A stretch of DNA of 44,745 nucleotides from an uncultured Pseudomonadota bacterium. Lineage in GTDB: Bacteria > Myxococcota_A > Bradymonadia > Bradymonadales > GCA-2716585. The notes beneath the pieces are model-generated. The model saw only the letters and a list, made by a program, of their open reading frames with translations. It did not search any database and had not been told where the DNA came from. The stretch spans positions 1 through 44,745 of the forward strand of contig CAKZKQ010000142.1 of the NCBI GenBank assembly GCA_937123825.1, in the 5' to 3' direction. Positions within the stretch are counted from its first letter, which is position 1; every line of letters starts with the position of its first letter. Below are positions 1 through 8,759 of this stretch, one piece after another. The position numbers were made by a program, and so were the translations under genes.

Positions 1-873
1 ATGGCCGTGGGCCTCCAGGGCGCCCGCGACCAGCCAACGGCCGTGGACGACGCCGTCGGCGCCGCCCGCCGCACGCGAGAGGTTGGCAAACTGACGGCTG
101 GCATCGATGCCCGCCTGCAGTGAGGCCTCGTCGGCGGCAGACTCCAGCAGCGCCGACGCCAGCGCCAGCGCGGCGCGGCGATGTTCACCGGGCCGGTCCA
201 GGTCCTTCCAGACGTGGATGGCTTGCTGGAGGGGTTTTCGGGCCAGAGTCTGATGGTTGCAATCGATGAGGGCCTGGGCCAGCAATTCGGCGCGGGTGGC
301 CTCCAAGGGCATGTCGATCTGGCCAGTGCCGGTCTGGCTGGCGGCCAAACTGGCCAGGAGCGCCCCGGCGGCCTGCGCAGGAGCACCCTTTTCCAACAAA
401 AGCGCGCCCTGACCAATGAGTGAGCTGCGGCGGCCAACGTTGTTGCTGGTCGAGCCCCAGTGGTGCATCGCGCGGCGATAACCGTCCAGGGCGTGCTCGG
501 GCTCTTCAAGGTGGGTGTGGGCCACGGCCAGATTGTGGAGCAGGCGAGCACGGCGTTCGTGGGCCATGATGGTGTCGCCGTGGACCAGGGCGCGCTTGCT
601 CCAGCGCACGGCCTCGTGGCCATCGCCGGACTCAAGGGCCATCTGGCTCAGTTGCACGGCGGCTTCCAGAGCGCCGTTGAGATCACCGGTGGCGGCGCAC
701 GCCTGCTCGGCTTCAAGGTAGAAGCTCCAGGCCTGCTGGCGATCGCCGCTGGTGCGATGGTGCGAGGCCAGCGTCAGCGCCAGAGTGGCCACCTGAGTGC
801 TGCGTGCGTCGTCATCGCGAGCGCGCTCCAGAGCCTCCAGGAGGCTGGCTTCGTCCAGCTTGGCGGTGGGCAT
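1..873 (-). CDS. TPR-type helical repeat protein (3' end cut by window edge)
   Basis: An open frame on the minus strand starts with ATG at 873-871 and runs without a stop for 291 codons to the window edge, so its C-terminus is missing. It begins MPTAKLDEASLLEALERAR and is almost wholly helical, rich in Ala, Leu, Glu and His. Tetratricopeptide-like helical pairs are visible, such as AWSFYLEAEQACAATGDL followed by ALEAAVQLSQMALESGD and later AVAHTHLEEPEHALDGYRRA. No catalytic motif or signal peptide is seen. It begins 15 bases after the stop of the thioredoxin-like gene upstream and is probably co-transcribed with it. A weak purine stretch (GAGAAGAAG) precedes the ATG. TPR proteins usually scaffold protein complexes; the partner here is unknown. 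Confidence 0.75.
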   Translation of the reverse strand, partial: MPTAKLDEASLLEALERARDDDARSTQVATLALTLASHHRTSGDRQQAWSFYLEAEQACAATGDLNGALEAAVQLSQMALESGDGHEAVRWSKRALVHGDTIMAHERRARLLHNLAVAHTHLEEPEHALDGYRRAMHHWGSTSNNVGRRSSLIGQGALLLEKGAPAQAAGALLASLAASQTGTGQIDMPLEATRAELLAQALIDCNHQTLARKPLQQAIHVWKDLDRPGEHRRAALALASALLESAADEASLQAGIDASRQFANLSRAAGGADGVVHGRWLVAGALEAHGH

Positions 874-888
874 GGCGGCGTCTTCTTC

Positions 889-1464
889 TCAGCGCAGCAG
901 GCGCTCGATAAACCGGTCGACCTCTTCGCGGTCCCAGTCGTATTTGTTGACAAAGCGGGCCACGATCTGGCCGTCGCGATCGATGATGTAGGTCTCGGGC
1001 AGCTTCTCGGTGCCGTAGTTGCGGCCGGTGGCGCCGGGCGGATCCAGCGGGATGCGCATGGTCAGCTTGCCGTCGGGCATGACGCTGCTCAGGAAGGTCT
1101 GCATGGCGTTCATGTCCTCGTCCTGGCTGATGGCCACCATGACCAGGTCGCGCCCTTCGTACTTGCGGGCCAGACGCTCCATGGAGGGCATCTCTTCACG
1201 ACACGGCGGGCACCACGAGGCCCAGAAGTTGAGGAAGACGACCTTGCCGCGCAGATCCTCCAGGGAAAGCTCCTGGCCAGACAGAGTCTTGAGGTTCCAG
1301 GAGGGCGCAGGCCGAGCGGCGGTCTCGGCGCCCAGCGCGGCGATGTCTTCGACCATGGAGTGGCGCACTCGCTCAGAGCCGCGGGCCTCGACCATCACGA
1401 CCAGGCCCACCAGCACCGCCAGGCAAACCACCAGCACGATCCCTTTTTGACGCTCGTCCATCAT
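889..1464 (-). CDS. TlpA/ResA-like membrane-anchored thioredoxin
   Basis: This 191-residue protein has an N-terminal hydrophobic segment (about residues 9-25), which should anchor it in the cytoplasmic membrane with the rest in the periplasm. A thioredoxin fold of the TlpA/ResA/AhpC-TSA type follows, with the redox motif WCPPC (Cys85 and Cys88) after VVFLNFWAS. The later stretch TEKLPETYIIDRDGQIV matches the cis-proline and following strand of this family. Such proteins reduce periplasmic disulfides, often for cytochrome c maturation, but no cytochrome genes are nearby, so the substrate is open. Tandem ATGs (1464 and 1461) follow a GAGGAT ribosome site. The TPR gene lies 15 bases downstream and is probably in the same transcript. 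Confidence 0.9.
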   Translation of the reverse strand: MMDERQKGIVLVVCLAVLVGLVVMVEARGSERVRHSMVEDIAALGAETAARPAPSWNLKTLSGQELSLEDLRGKVVFLNFWASWCPPCREEMPSMERLARKYEGRDLVMVAISQDEDMNAMQTFLSSVMPDGKLTMRIPLDPPGATGRNYGTEKLPETYIIDRDGQIVARFVNKYDWDREEVDRFIERLLR

Positions 1465-1696
1465 CTATCCTCAACAATTCAGGCGCCGTTGTCGTGTTGA
1501 AAACGGCGAGTATGGGGTCTCGGGGTGGGTCGTGCGCCGATGGGGCCGGGCCATGAGGAGGGCCGTGGCGCAGGGGGTCAATCGGGGGTTCGCGGGTGCT
1601 TGTTGGAGCACGGGCGACGGTGACCCTCGGCGCCATGGGATCGTCGGGCAACGGGCCATGGGCTCACGCGCCCTCGGTGGATGAGACCGTTGCGCG

Positions 1697-4339
1697 TTAC
1701 GCCAGAGCAGATTCGGCGCGGGCGTAAAAGGTGTCAAGAACCTTGGGCACACCGGCGGCGTCGTTGCCACCCGCCTGCGCAAAATCAGGGCGACCGCCGC
1801 CCTTGCCGCCCACCAATTTGGCCAGCTCACCGACCAACTTGCCGCCGTGGAGCTTCTTGGCGGTGTCTTTGGTCGCGGCGACCATCAGGCTGACCTTGCC
1901 AGCGTCGGTGCCGACCACCAGGACCACACCGGAGCCGCGCAGTTGGTTGCGCAGCTCCTCGGCCACGGAGCGGATGTGTTTGCCGCCCAGGCCCTCAAGG
2001 TGCACGGCGGCGACCTTGAAGTCGCCCATCTGGCGAGCCTGGCTGATGGCGCTGCTGGCTTTGGCCAGGCGCGCCTCGACGCGGGCCTCGTCGAGCTGCT
2101 TGGCCAGTTGCTTGCGCTCGGCGATGAGCTTTTCGACGCGGCTGGTGACCTGGGCCGGGGGCACGCGCAGGGCGCTGGCGGTGTTGTTGAGCAGGTCCAG
2201 TTGGCCCTGGATCCAACGCACGGCGCCCATGCCGGTCAGCGCCTCGACGCGGCGCACGCCCGAGGAGATGCCGCCTTCGGAGACCAGCTTGAACATGCCG
2301 ATGTCACCGGTGGACTGGACGTGGATGCCGCCGCACAACTCGGTGGACTCGTTGCCGACTTTGACCATGCGGACCACGTCGCCGTACTTCTCTTCAAAGA
2401 AGGCGATGGCACCCTGGGCCAGGGCCTCGTCCATTGGCAGGACGCTGGTGGTGACCGGCTCGTTGCGCAGGATGAGGTCGTTGACCTGGGCCTCGATCTT
2501 AAGCAGCTCTTCGTCGGTCACACCCTCGGTGTGGCTGAAGTCGAAGCGCAGGCGATCGGGGGCGACCATGGAGCCGCGCTGCCGCACATGGGTGCCGAGC
2601 GTGTCGCGCAGGGCGTGGTGCAGCAGGTGGGTGGCGCTGTGGTTTTTGCGGATGGCGTCGCGGGCGCTGGCGTCGACCTCCAGGCTGACCTGCTGGCCTT
2701 CGCCGATGCTGCCGTGCTCGACCACACCAAAGTGCACAAAGAGGTCCCCAAAGGGCTTCAGGGTGGTTTCAATGCGCACCACAGAGCCGTCTTCGGTCGT
2801 CATGGTGCCCCGATCGCCGATCTGACCGCCGCTTTCGGCGTAGAAAGGCGTCACGGGCACGACGATCTCCAGGCGTTGGCCGGCGGCGGCGCGCGGAATG
2901 CGCTGCCCCTCGACCAGGAGCGCCGCGATCTGGGACTGACCGGTGGTGTGATCATAACCGGTGAACTCGGTCGTGATCCCGGCTTCCACCAAGGCCTGGT
3001 AGGAGGAGAGATCCCCCAACTTGAACTTGGTGTTTTGGCGTCCGGTCTCCTTTTGATGCTCCATGGCCGCATCATAACCAGCCTGATCAACACCCACACC
3101 AGCATCGGCGCAAATCAAAGCAGTGAGATCGGGCGGAAAGCCATGGGTGTCATAGAGTTCAAAGGCCACCTTGCCATCGAGCACACCCCCTTCGGAAAGC
3201 CCCTCCAACTCTTTGTTGAGGCGCTTGAGGCCCGCGTTGATGGTCCGACCAAAGGTTTTCTCTTCCTTGAGCACCACCCGGTGGATCGTCTCGCGGCTCT
3301 CGACCAGCTCAGGGTAGGCGTCGCCCATCATCTCAATCACCTTGGCAGTGGTGTGGATGAGGAAGGGCTCTTCAACGCCCAACATGCGGCCAAAGCGGAT
3401 GGCGCGGCGCATCACGCGGCGCAGCACATAGCCGCGGCCCACGTTGTCGGGGTAGATCCCATCGGCGATCAGGAAGGCCGCCGAGCGACTGTGGTCGGCG
3501 ATGACCCGCAGGGCCACGTCGGTGTCGTCGTCCTTGCGGTACTCCACACCGGCGCGCTGGGCCATCTCCTCGATCAACGGCAAAAAGAGGTCCGTGTCGT
3601 AGTTGGTCTCTTTACCCTGCATGATGAGCGCCACGCGCTCCAAGCCCGAGCCCGTGTCGATGGAGGGCTTGGGCAGCGGCGTCAGCTCGCCGTCGGCGCT
3701 GCGGTCATACTGCATGAAGACCAGGTTCCAGAACTCCATGTAGCGATCTTCGGCGTCGGGGTGCCCAAAGGGCAACGCCACACCGCCCGAGCGCTCCACG
3801 CCCAAATCCATATAAATCTCCGAGCACGGCCCGCAGGGACCCGTGTCGGCCATCTGCCAGAAGTTCTCCGGATCATCGTGGATCCGCTCGGGCGGCAGAC
3901 TCGAAATCTCGGCCCAAATCTGACGCGCTTCGTCGTCCTCGGGGTGCACCGTCACGTGGAGGTGCTCAATGGGCATCTCCAGCACCTCGGTGATGAACTC
4001 CCAGGCCTGGGTGATCGCCCCGCGCTTGAAGTAGTCCCCAAAGCTGAAGTTCCCCAACATCTCAAAGAAGGTGTGGTGGCGCGCCGTGCGGCCCACGTTC
4101 TCCAGGTCATTGTGCTTGCCGCTAACGCGCAGGCACTTCTGGCACGAGGCTGCGGTGCTGTAATCGACCTGCCGGGCCCCCACAAAGATGTCCTTGAACT
4201 GCACCATGCCTGCGTTGACAAAGTAGAGCGTGGGGTCGTTGGGGGGAATGAGCGCGTGGCTGCGCACCTCGCGGTGGCCCTTCTGAACAAAGAAGTCCAG
4301 AAACGCTCTGCGAATCTCCTGGCCGGTCATTTTCTTCAT
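1697..4339 (-). CDS. alaS: Alanyl-tRNA synthetase
   Basis: Alanine-tRNA ligase, 880 residues from the chosen start, close to the usual length of about 875. The class II catalytic core opens with MTGQEIRRAFLDFFVQKGH and contains the characteristic CQKCLRVSGKHNDLENVGR and FFEMLGNFSFGDYFK stretches. The editing domain has the zinc-type motif HSATHLLHH (His567 and His571) and CGGIH (Cys669). The C-terminal DHHA1-type segment ends with GGKGGGRPDFAQAGG. The frame is open for another 53 codons upstream, but ATG at 4339 begins at the family start and has an AAAGAG ribosome site, so the longer version is rejected. All key motifs are present, so it should be functional. No T-box-like leader was recognised upstream. 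Confidence 0.97.
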   Translation of the reverse strand: MKKMTGQEIRRAFLDFFVQKGHREVRSHALIPPNDPTLYFVNAGMVQFKDIFVGARQVDYSTAASCQKCLRVSGKHNDLENVGRTARHHTFFEMLGNFSFGDYFKRGAITQAWEFITEVLEMPIEHLHVTVHPEDDEARQIWAEISSLPPERIHDDPENFWQMADTGPCGPCSEIYMDLGVERSGGVALPFGHPDAEDRYMEFWNLVFMQYDRSADGELTPLPKPSIDTGSGLERVALIMQGKETNYDTDLFLPLIEEMAQRAGVEYRKDDDTDVALRVIADHSRSAAFLIADGIYPDNVGRGYVLRRVMRRAIRFGRMLGVEEPFLIHTTAKVIEMMGDAYPELVESRETIHRVVLKEEKTFGRTINAGLKRLNKELEGLSEGGVLDGKVAFELYDTHGFPPDLTALICADAGVGVDQAGYDAAMEHQKETGRQNTKFKLGDLSSYQALVEAGITTEFTGYDHTTGQSQIAALLVEGQRIPRAAAGQRLEIVVPVTPFYAESGGQIGDRGTMTTEDGSVVRIETTLKPFGDLFVHFGVVEHGSIGEGQQVSLEVDASARDAIRKNHSATHLLHHALRDTLGTHVRQRGSMVAPDRLRFDFSHTEGVTDEELLKIEAQVNDLILRNEPVTTSVLPMDEALAQGAIAFFEEKYGDVVRMVKVGNESTELCGGIHVQSTGDIGMFKLVSEGGISSGVRRVEALTGMGAVRWIQGQLDLLNNTASALRVPPAQVTSRVEKLIAERKQLAKQLDEARVEARLAKASSAISQARQMGDFKVAAVHLEGLGGKHIRSVAEELRNQLRGSGVVLVVGTDAGKVSLMVAATKDTAKKLHGGKLVGELAKLVGGKGGGRPDFAQAGGNDAAGVPKVLDTFYARAESALA

Positions 4340-4756
4340 GAGACACTCTTTTTCTGCACTAGTGGGCGACAAATCGCGGGGGTCTATCAGGACCAACGTT
4401 TGTAAAGATCCTTTTTGGGTTTGGCAACCGCCACAACGTCCCAAAAGACCGCACACCAACCCTACAAACCCGCCCCAACCAGGCACCACAACCCCCACAA
4501 AGCCCTTTTATCGCTCCCCGGCAGACAAAAACCTCGTGGGACCCAAACAACAGGTGGTATACCAAGTCACCCTGACAAGGGGGCTTGTTTACGCCCTCCA
4601 GGCAGCGCAGCAGGGCCTCGACACACGCGCGACAACCACACACCGCCGCGCCCCCGATGAGCCAGCGACGCCCTGTAGGCCAAAAACCCGCTCACCAAAA
4701 CCGCGCCCATCCCAAAGCGCCGCAGCACCCACGACCCCAAACCACAGAGGCATCCC
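4340..4756. other. Divergent intergenic region between alaS and the MBL hydrolase gene
   Basis: About 417 bases separate two divergent genes, so promoters for both must lie here. The stretch is C- and A-rich on the plus strand. I could not find a well-spaced -35/-10 pair on either strand and see no riboswitch, T-box or RNA gene. Open frames on both strands across it have no recognisable product. Confidence 0.5.
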
Positions 4757-5548
4757 GTGATCATCGACGTCATCAAGAGCACCAAGGGAGACAACTACTT
4801 CTGTCTCCTGGCCGCCGACAACGGACAAGACGGACTGCTCATCGACCCCGTGGACGCCGACGCGGCGCTGGCAAGAGCCAAAGAACTGGGCGTCACCGTC
4901 ACCCGCGTCGTCAACACCCACTGGCACCCCGACCACACCGCCGGAAACGCCCAGGTCATCGCGGCCACCGGCGCCAAGCTCCTGGTCCCGCGCGGCGAAG
5001 AAAACCTCATCCAGGGCGACCACAGCGCCATCGGTCAGGGCGACTCTCTCACCGTCGGCGACCAGACCCTCCAGGTCCTGGCCACCCCCGGACACACCCA
5101 GGGCCACATCTCGCTCTACACCCCTGGACACCTCTTCTGCGGTGACACCATCTTTGTCGGCGGCGCCGGAAACTGCCGCTTCGGCGGCGACCCTCACACC
5201 CTCTTCCAAAGCTTCCAGGGCGTCCTGTCCACCCTGCCCGACCAGACCCTCATCTACCCCGGGCACGACTACAGCGTCCGCAACCTCGAATTCTGCCTCC
5301 ACCTCGAACCCAACAACCAAGCCGCCACCGACCTCCTTGAGCACGCGCGCCACAAAAAATCAAACGGCGGATTTGTCCAAACCACGCTCGCCCAGGAAAA
5401 GGCCTGCTCACCCTTCTGGCACTGGGACAACGAAGCCCTCCAGGGCCACCTCTCCCAAAACCACCCCGAAGCATGGGCCCAAGGCGCTGATCTCAACCTC
5501 GCCGCGCGCACCTTTGTGGCTGTCCGCGCGCTGCGCAACTCATGGTGA
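4757..5548 (+). CDS. gloB: Hydroxyacylglutathione hydrolase (glyoxalase II-like MBL-fold)
   Basis: A 263-residue metallo-beta-lactamase-fold hydrolase. The metal-binding motif THWHPDHTAGN gives His55, His57, Asp59 and His60. It is followed by the later ligands in TPGHTQGHISLY, CGDTIFVGGAGNCRFGG and YPGHDYSVRNLEF. That order, the length and the C-terminal helical part (CLHLEPNN) fit glyoxalase II, which releases D-lactate and glutathione from S-lactoylglutathione in the cytoplasm. The start is GTG, with AGAGG six bases upstream. The next gene begins six bases after the stop, suggesting one transcript. A related persulfide dioxygenase or another MBL thioesterase cannot be fully excluded. Confidence 0.88.
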   Translation: MIIDVIKSTKGDNYFCLLAADNGQDGLLIDPVDADAALARAKELGVTVTRVVNTHWHPDHTAGNAQVIAATGAKLLVPRGEENLIQGDHSAIGQGDSLTVGDQTLQVLATPGHTQGHISLYTPGHLFCGDTIFVGGAGNCRFGGDPHTLFQSFQGVLSTLPDQTLIYPGHDYSVRNLEFCLHLEPNNQAATDLLEHARHKKSNGGFVQTTLAQEKACSPFWHWDNEALQGHLSQNHPEAWAQGADLNLAARTFVAVRALRNSW

Positions 5549-5554
5549 ACCCCA

Positions 5555-6322
5555 ATGAATAAAGTGATGGTTGGCGGCGTGGCATTCGTCGCCGTGGCCG
5601 CCGTGGGCATCTTTGCCCTGACGCTCTCTTCCAACAACGCCGACGCCCCCAAAAAGGTCAAAGTCGCCCCCGCAGATGTTCCCGAAGGCAAAGGCGCCGA
5701 AGCAGACAAAGGCGCCGCCAAAAAGAACACCAACGACGCCAAAGCCCCCGGCTCACCCAACGCAAAACCTGCCCAAGCCGCCGCCAACAAAGCCAACCCC
5801 ACCGCTGCCGCCAAGGGCAACGCCACAGGCAACCCCAGCGGCAACGCAGGCGCGGCCGCCGACACCAACAACCCCGGCGCTGGCTCCGGCAGCGGTGCCG
5901 CCCAGAACAACGGCGCCGCGCCCGACGCCAACAAGCCCACCGCCATCCGCGACGAGGGCAAACCCGCAGGCGTCAACGAACCCCAAAACCCCCTCAACCA
6001 GGCGCTGGTCGGCCTGGCCATCCCCAGCGTCATGATGTGCCTCAAAGAGCGCACCGATCGCGGCGAATCCTACAAAGGCACCCTAGACTTCACCTCCATC
6101 GTCACGCTCGCCGATGGCGAACCCAACAAAGCCCGCATCGAGCTCTCCTCCATCGACGGCAACGACCTGGGCAAGACCGATCTGGACTGCGTCCGCTCCA
6201 GCTTCGAGGACCAACTCCTCGACATCGACAAACCCGACCTCCAAAAAGAACTCGGCACCACCGGCCAAGCCGAGGTCAAGTTCAACGTGAGCATCGAAGT
6301 CAAAGGCAAAAGCCAACCCTGA
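5555..6322 (+). CDS. Membrane-anchored Ala/Asn-rich protein of unknown function
   Basis: A 255-residue protein with an N-terminal hydrophobic anchor (residues 4-24, VMVGGVAFVAVAAVGIFAL). A low-complexity linker rich in Ala, Asn, Pro, Lys and Gly follows (about 30-140). A compact C-terminal domain (about 145-255) begins NQALVGLAIPSVMMCLKER. Its pattern, a cysteine helix followed by beta strands with LDCVRSSFEDQL, loosely recalls the C-terminal domain of AgmX/PglI or TonB-like envelope proteins of myxobacteria. That is an impression, not an assignment. The topology suggests that the linker spans the periplasm. It lies six bases after the glyoxalase II-like gene. Function is unknown. Confidence 0.75.
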   Translation: MNKVMVGGVAFVAVAAVGIFALTLSSNNADAPKKVKVAPADVPEGKGAEADKGAAKKNTNDAKAPGSPNAKPAQAAANKANPTAAAKGNATGNPSGNAGAAADTNNPGAGSGSGAAQNNGAAPDANKPTAIRDEGKPAGVNEPQNPLNQALVGLAIPSVMMCLKERTDRGESYKGTLDFTSIVTLADGEPNKARIELSSIDGNDLGKTDLDCVRSSFEDQLLDIDKPDLQKELGTTGQAEVKFNVSIEVKGKSQP

Positions 6323-6353
6323 ACCAACCCTGCCCAAACACAGAGCGGCACAA

Positions 6354-6368
6354 ACTGGCTTTGCCAGT
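6354..6368. repeat. Perfect 6-bp hairpin between convergent genes
   Basis: ACTGGC-TTT-GCCAGT forms a perfect stem with a three-base loop, 31 bases after the stop of the plus-strand gene. No T-run follows, so it is not a standard intrinsic terminator, although it may help end or protect the transcript. A second, looser inverted repeat with arms at 6385-6397 and 6430-6448 (ACAACAA/TTGTTGT and CGAAAA/TTTTCG) lies in the same convergent gap. Confidence 0.5.
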
Positions 6369-6546
6369 CGCCTCAAGCACTCCCACAACAACGAAAAATC
6401 GGCGGATGGTCTCGGCTTCGCTCGACGCATTTTCGGGATGATTGTTGTGAGTTCAGCCCCTCTCTCGGAACGCCGAAACGCTCTGATGGGACTCAAAACC
6501 GCCCAAATTCAGCGACAGACCCTTCGGCAGTGGTCGACACGGAGCG

Positions 6547-7470
6547 CTACATGCGGTCGCCGTGCTCCAGAAACCAACCCCCCAAGAGATCGGTCGCCGC
6601 TTTGGCGTCCACCACGCGCTGCCCCAACCAGGCCCCACAGGCGTCTTCATCGGCCACAAGGACCGTCACATAGCCCGGAATGACCTTGAAGCCGTGGTTG
6701 GGTGCCTTGGAGAGTTCTTCTTGAACGGTGGAAAAGAAGAAGGTCTTGCGGCCTCGCGCCGCCGCGTCGCGGCGCAGCACTTCCAGGTCCGCCAAACGGT
6801 CCTGGCTGCCAAAGAGCGCCAGCACGCGGTCGGTGTCGGCGGCCTCTTCCACGATCGCCGTCGCGCCGGAGGGCAACGCCACCGCTCGGTTGGGCGACGG
6901 GCGCTTGATCCACTGCCCACCCCAGGCCTCCTGGGTGCCATAAACAAAGCGCACACCCGAGGCCGCCTGCGCTGCGCGTGGATCGGCCTGGGCAACATTC
7001 CCATCAGACACCAGCGCGCTGCCATCATCGGCGACCTCGGCCACACAATACCCTGTGGGGACCATCAGCGAACCGGCCGCTTCAAGGCGGCGCTTGCTGG
7101 GGTTGGTCTCGGTGACAAAGGCGATCAGGAGCGCCGCGCCGCGGGCTTTGGAGAGCGCCACTGAGCGCTCGATCATGCGGCTGAAACACCCGCGCCCTCG
7201 GGACGCAGGCAGAGTCCACGACCCGCACATGATGCCCACGCTGGCTTTGGCGCCGCCGACGCCTTCAACGCACCGGTAAACCACCGCCGAGCCGCCCACG
7301 ACGTCGTCGTCAATGGTGGCAACCATCTGGTCGGCGACACCGGCGCCCGCGTCGCGTTCAAAGCACCAGGCGTAGAGCGCCTCCTCTCCCCATCCATGAA
7401 AGCACTCGTTGAGTCCGCGCAGGTAGACGTCGCGGTCGATCTCCGAAGAGGTCAGTTCAATGTCGGACAC
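6547..7470 (-). CDS. GNAT-family N-acetyltransferase
   Basis: A 307-residue protein with an acetyl-CoA-binding GNAT core in its first half. VGIMCGSWTLPASRGRGCFSRMI contains the strand 4 and pyrophosphate-loop pattern (RGRGCF, near residue 90), followed by the helix RSVALSKARGAALLIAFVTETNPSKRRLEAAG typical of the fold. The second half (about 150-307) is a less recognisable domain, ending in a WFLEHGDRM-type helix, and could be a second degenerate GNAT lobe. It should acetylate a small molecule or protein; the substrate is unknown. The gene sits 83 bases downstream of the deacetylase-like gene on the same strand and may share its transcript. Confidence 0.8.
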   Translation of the reverse strand: MSDIELTSSEIDRDVYLRGLNECFHGWGEEALYAWCFERDAGAGVADQMVATIDDDVVGGSAVVYRCVEGVGGAKASVGIMCGSWTLPASRGRGCFSRMIERSVALSKARGAALLIAFVTETNPSKRRLEAAGSLMVPTGYCVAEVADDGSALVSDGNVAQADPRAAQAASGVRFVYGTQEAWGGQWIKRPSPNRAVALPSGATAIVEEAADTDRVLALFGSQDRLADLEVLRRDAAARGRKTFFFSTVQEELSKAPNHGFKVIPGYVTVLVADEDACGAWLGQRVVDAKAATDLLGGWFLEHGDRM

Positions 7471-7553
7471 AGGTTGAATTCCTCACAAAGGCTCGGGACG
7501 GTCTCAGACCAAAGCGCAGACAAAACTGCGCCCTGGTGTCACGCCCGGAGCAT

Positions 7554-8507
7554 TCAAGACAGGCCCTCACGACGCGCCACAGTCTGGCTGGCCAGCTCTG
7601 CGGGGGTCGTCCACCAGAGATCGTCCCCGTAGCGCTCTTCCAGAATGGTGAAGAGCAGGTCGAGGAAGTTTGTGTAGAGGCGATCGATGCCGTCGGCAGA
7701 GATGTGCCCCATGGCATTTTTGATGATGTGCCCTTTGACCGAGAGCAAGCCGCCGCGCTCGATGATGGCCACCGCCCGCTCCAGCTTGCTGGTGGCCTGG
7801 AAGTTGGTGGGGATGTGCAGCAGGCGCCCGTTGGCGATCCAGGCGGGCTCAAAGAGCGGCACGCCGCGAGGCCCGCTCATGGCGGTCAGGGCGTTGTCTT
7901 CGATGGGCGAGAGGATGTCGCGAGCGCCGCAGGCATACTGGAGGTCAATGTCGGCCATGGCCTGGGCCAGCTCGGCCGACAGATCCCAGGCGGGCGGTTG
8001 CATGCCGGTGGGGCGGGCCAGACCGGCCTTGGAAAAGATCCCCAGGGCCTCGGCGAGCATGGCGCGGCAGGTGCTGCGCGGCAGGTCGGCAAACTCGACG
8101 GGGATTCTTGGGCCTTTGTGAATGTGATGGAGGCCGTGGAGCGCGATTTCGGTGCGGGGCAGGTTCTGGAGATAGCTGACAAAGCGGGGGTGTCGGTCCA
8201 GCGCCATGGTCCCCTTGGGGTGGATGTCGGCCAGATAGACGCGTTCGCTGACCCACGGGACCCGCGCCAGGACTTTGCGGGTGGGCACCGGTGAGATCTC
8301 GCGCCAGTCGGCGGTGGTAAAGAGGGTCACCTGGAGCTTGGGGTGGCGCTCAAGGAGGGCCTCGACCAGACCCAGGGCGCCATCTTGCATGTCGCCGCCG
8401 GCTTCGTAGGGATCGGAAGAGCGTCCGGGGTGGATGTCGTCGATGTGAAAGCACACCGCGGCTTTTTTGCCCTCGGGCAGCCACACCGCAGGTTCAAACG
8501 GGGTCAT
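7554..8507 (-). CDS. Polysaccharide deacetylase-like (NodB/DUF2334-type) protein
   Basis: This roughly 317-residue protein carries the features of the carbohydrate esterase 4/NodB barrel. An early acidic metal motif (KKAAVCFHIDDIHPG) is followed by TLFTTADW, a histidine motif ALHGLHHIHKG, and QPPAWDLSAE with the family's proline-tryptophan element. A C-terminal KGHIIKNAMGHIS provides another histidine. These enzymes remove N- or O-acetyl groups from surface polysaccharides, but the exact substrate is unknown and no signal peptide is seen. A TTG at 8516 would add three residues. I prefer ATG at 8507, although the GAGG just before it is unusually close. The acetyltransferase gene follows on the same strand. 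Confidence 0.78.
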   Translation of the reverse strand: MTPFEPAVWLPEGKKAAVCFHIDDIHPGRSSDPYEAGGDMQDGALGLVEALLERHPKLQVTLFTTADWREISPVPTRKVLARVPWVSERVYLADIHPKGTMALDRHPRFVSYLQNLPRTEIALHGLHHIHKGPRIPVEFADLPRSTCRAMLAEALGIFSKAGLARPTGMQPPAWDLSAELAQAMADIDLQYACGARDILSPIEDNALTAMSGPRGVPLFEPAWIANGRLLHIPTNFQATSKLERAVAIIERGGLLSVKGHIIKNAMGHISADGIDRLYTNFLDLLFTILEERYGDDLWWTTPAELASQTVARREGLS

Positions 8508-8759
8508 ATGCCTCAACCAGATCTGTGCGTCCAGGCCACGTGATCGGGGCGGTGGTGGGGAGTGGTCACGCGCACCGCCGCGTCTTACCGCCCAAGAGCA
8601 TAGAAGAGGGCCATAAGCCCGTCAACGGGGTCGGGCGCGGGTGTTTGCGTCGGTGGCAACCTCGCCAGCGCCACAAAAATCGGCAAGAAAGGCGGCCTTG
8701 ACCGGCTGTGCGGGTGCACGGCGAGCCCCTTGGAGCGGGTCGGTGGGAGGGGATGGGGG

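Noticed and set aside
460..1500. 346-codon plus-strand open frame
   Set aside because: It overlaps the minus-strand TPR and thioredoxin-like genes, which have clear family sequence.
1847..4405. 852-codon plus-strand open frame
   Set aside because: It is antisense to alaS and is the usual shadow of a high-GC gene. The His/Ala/Leu-rich translation resembles no protein.
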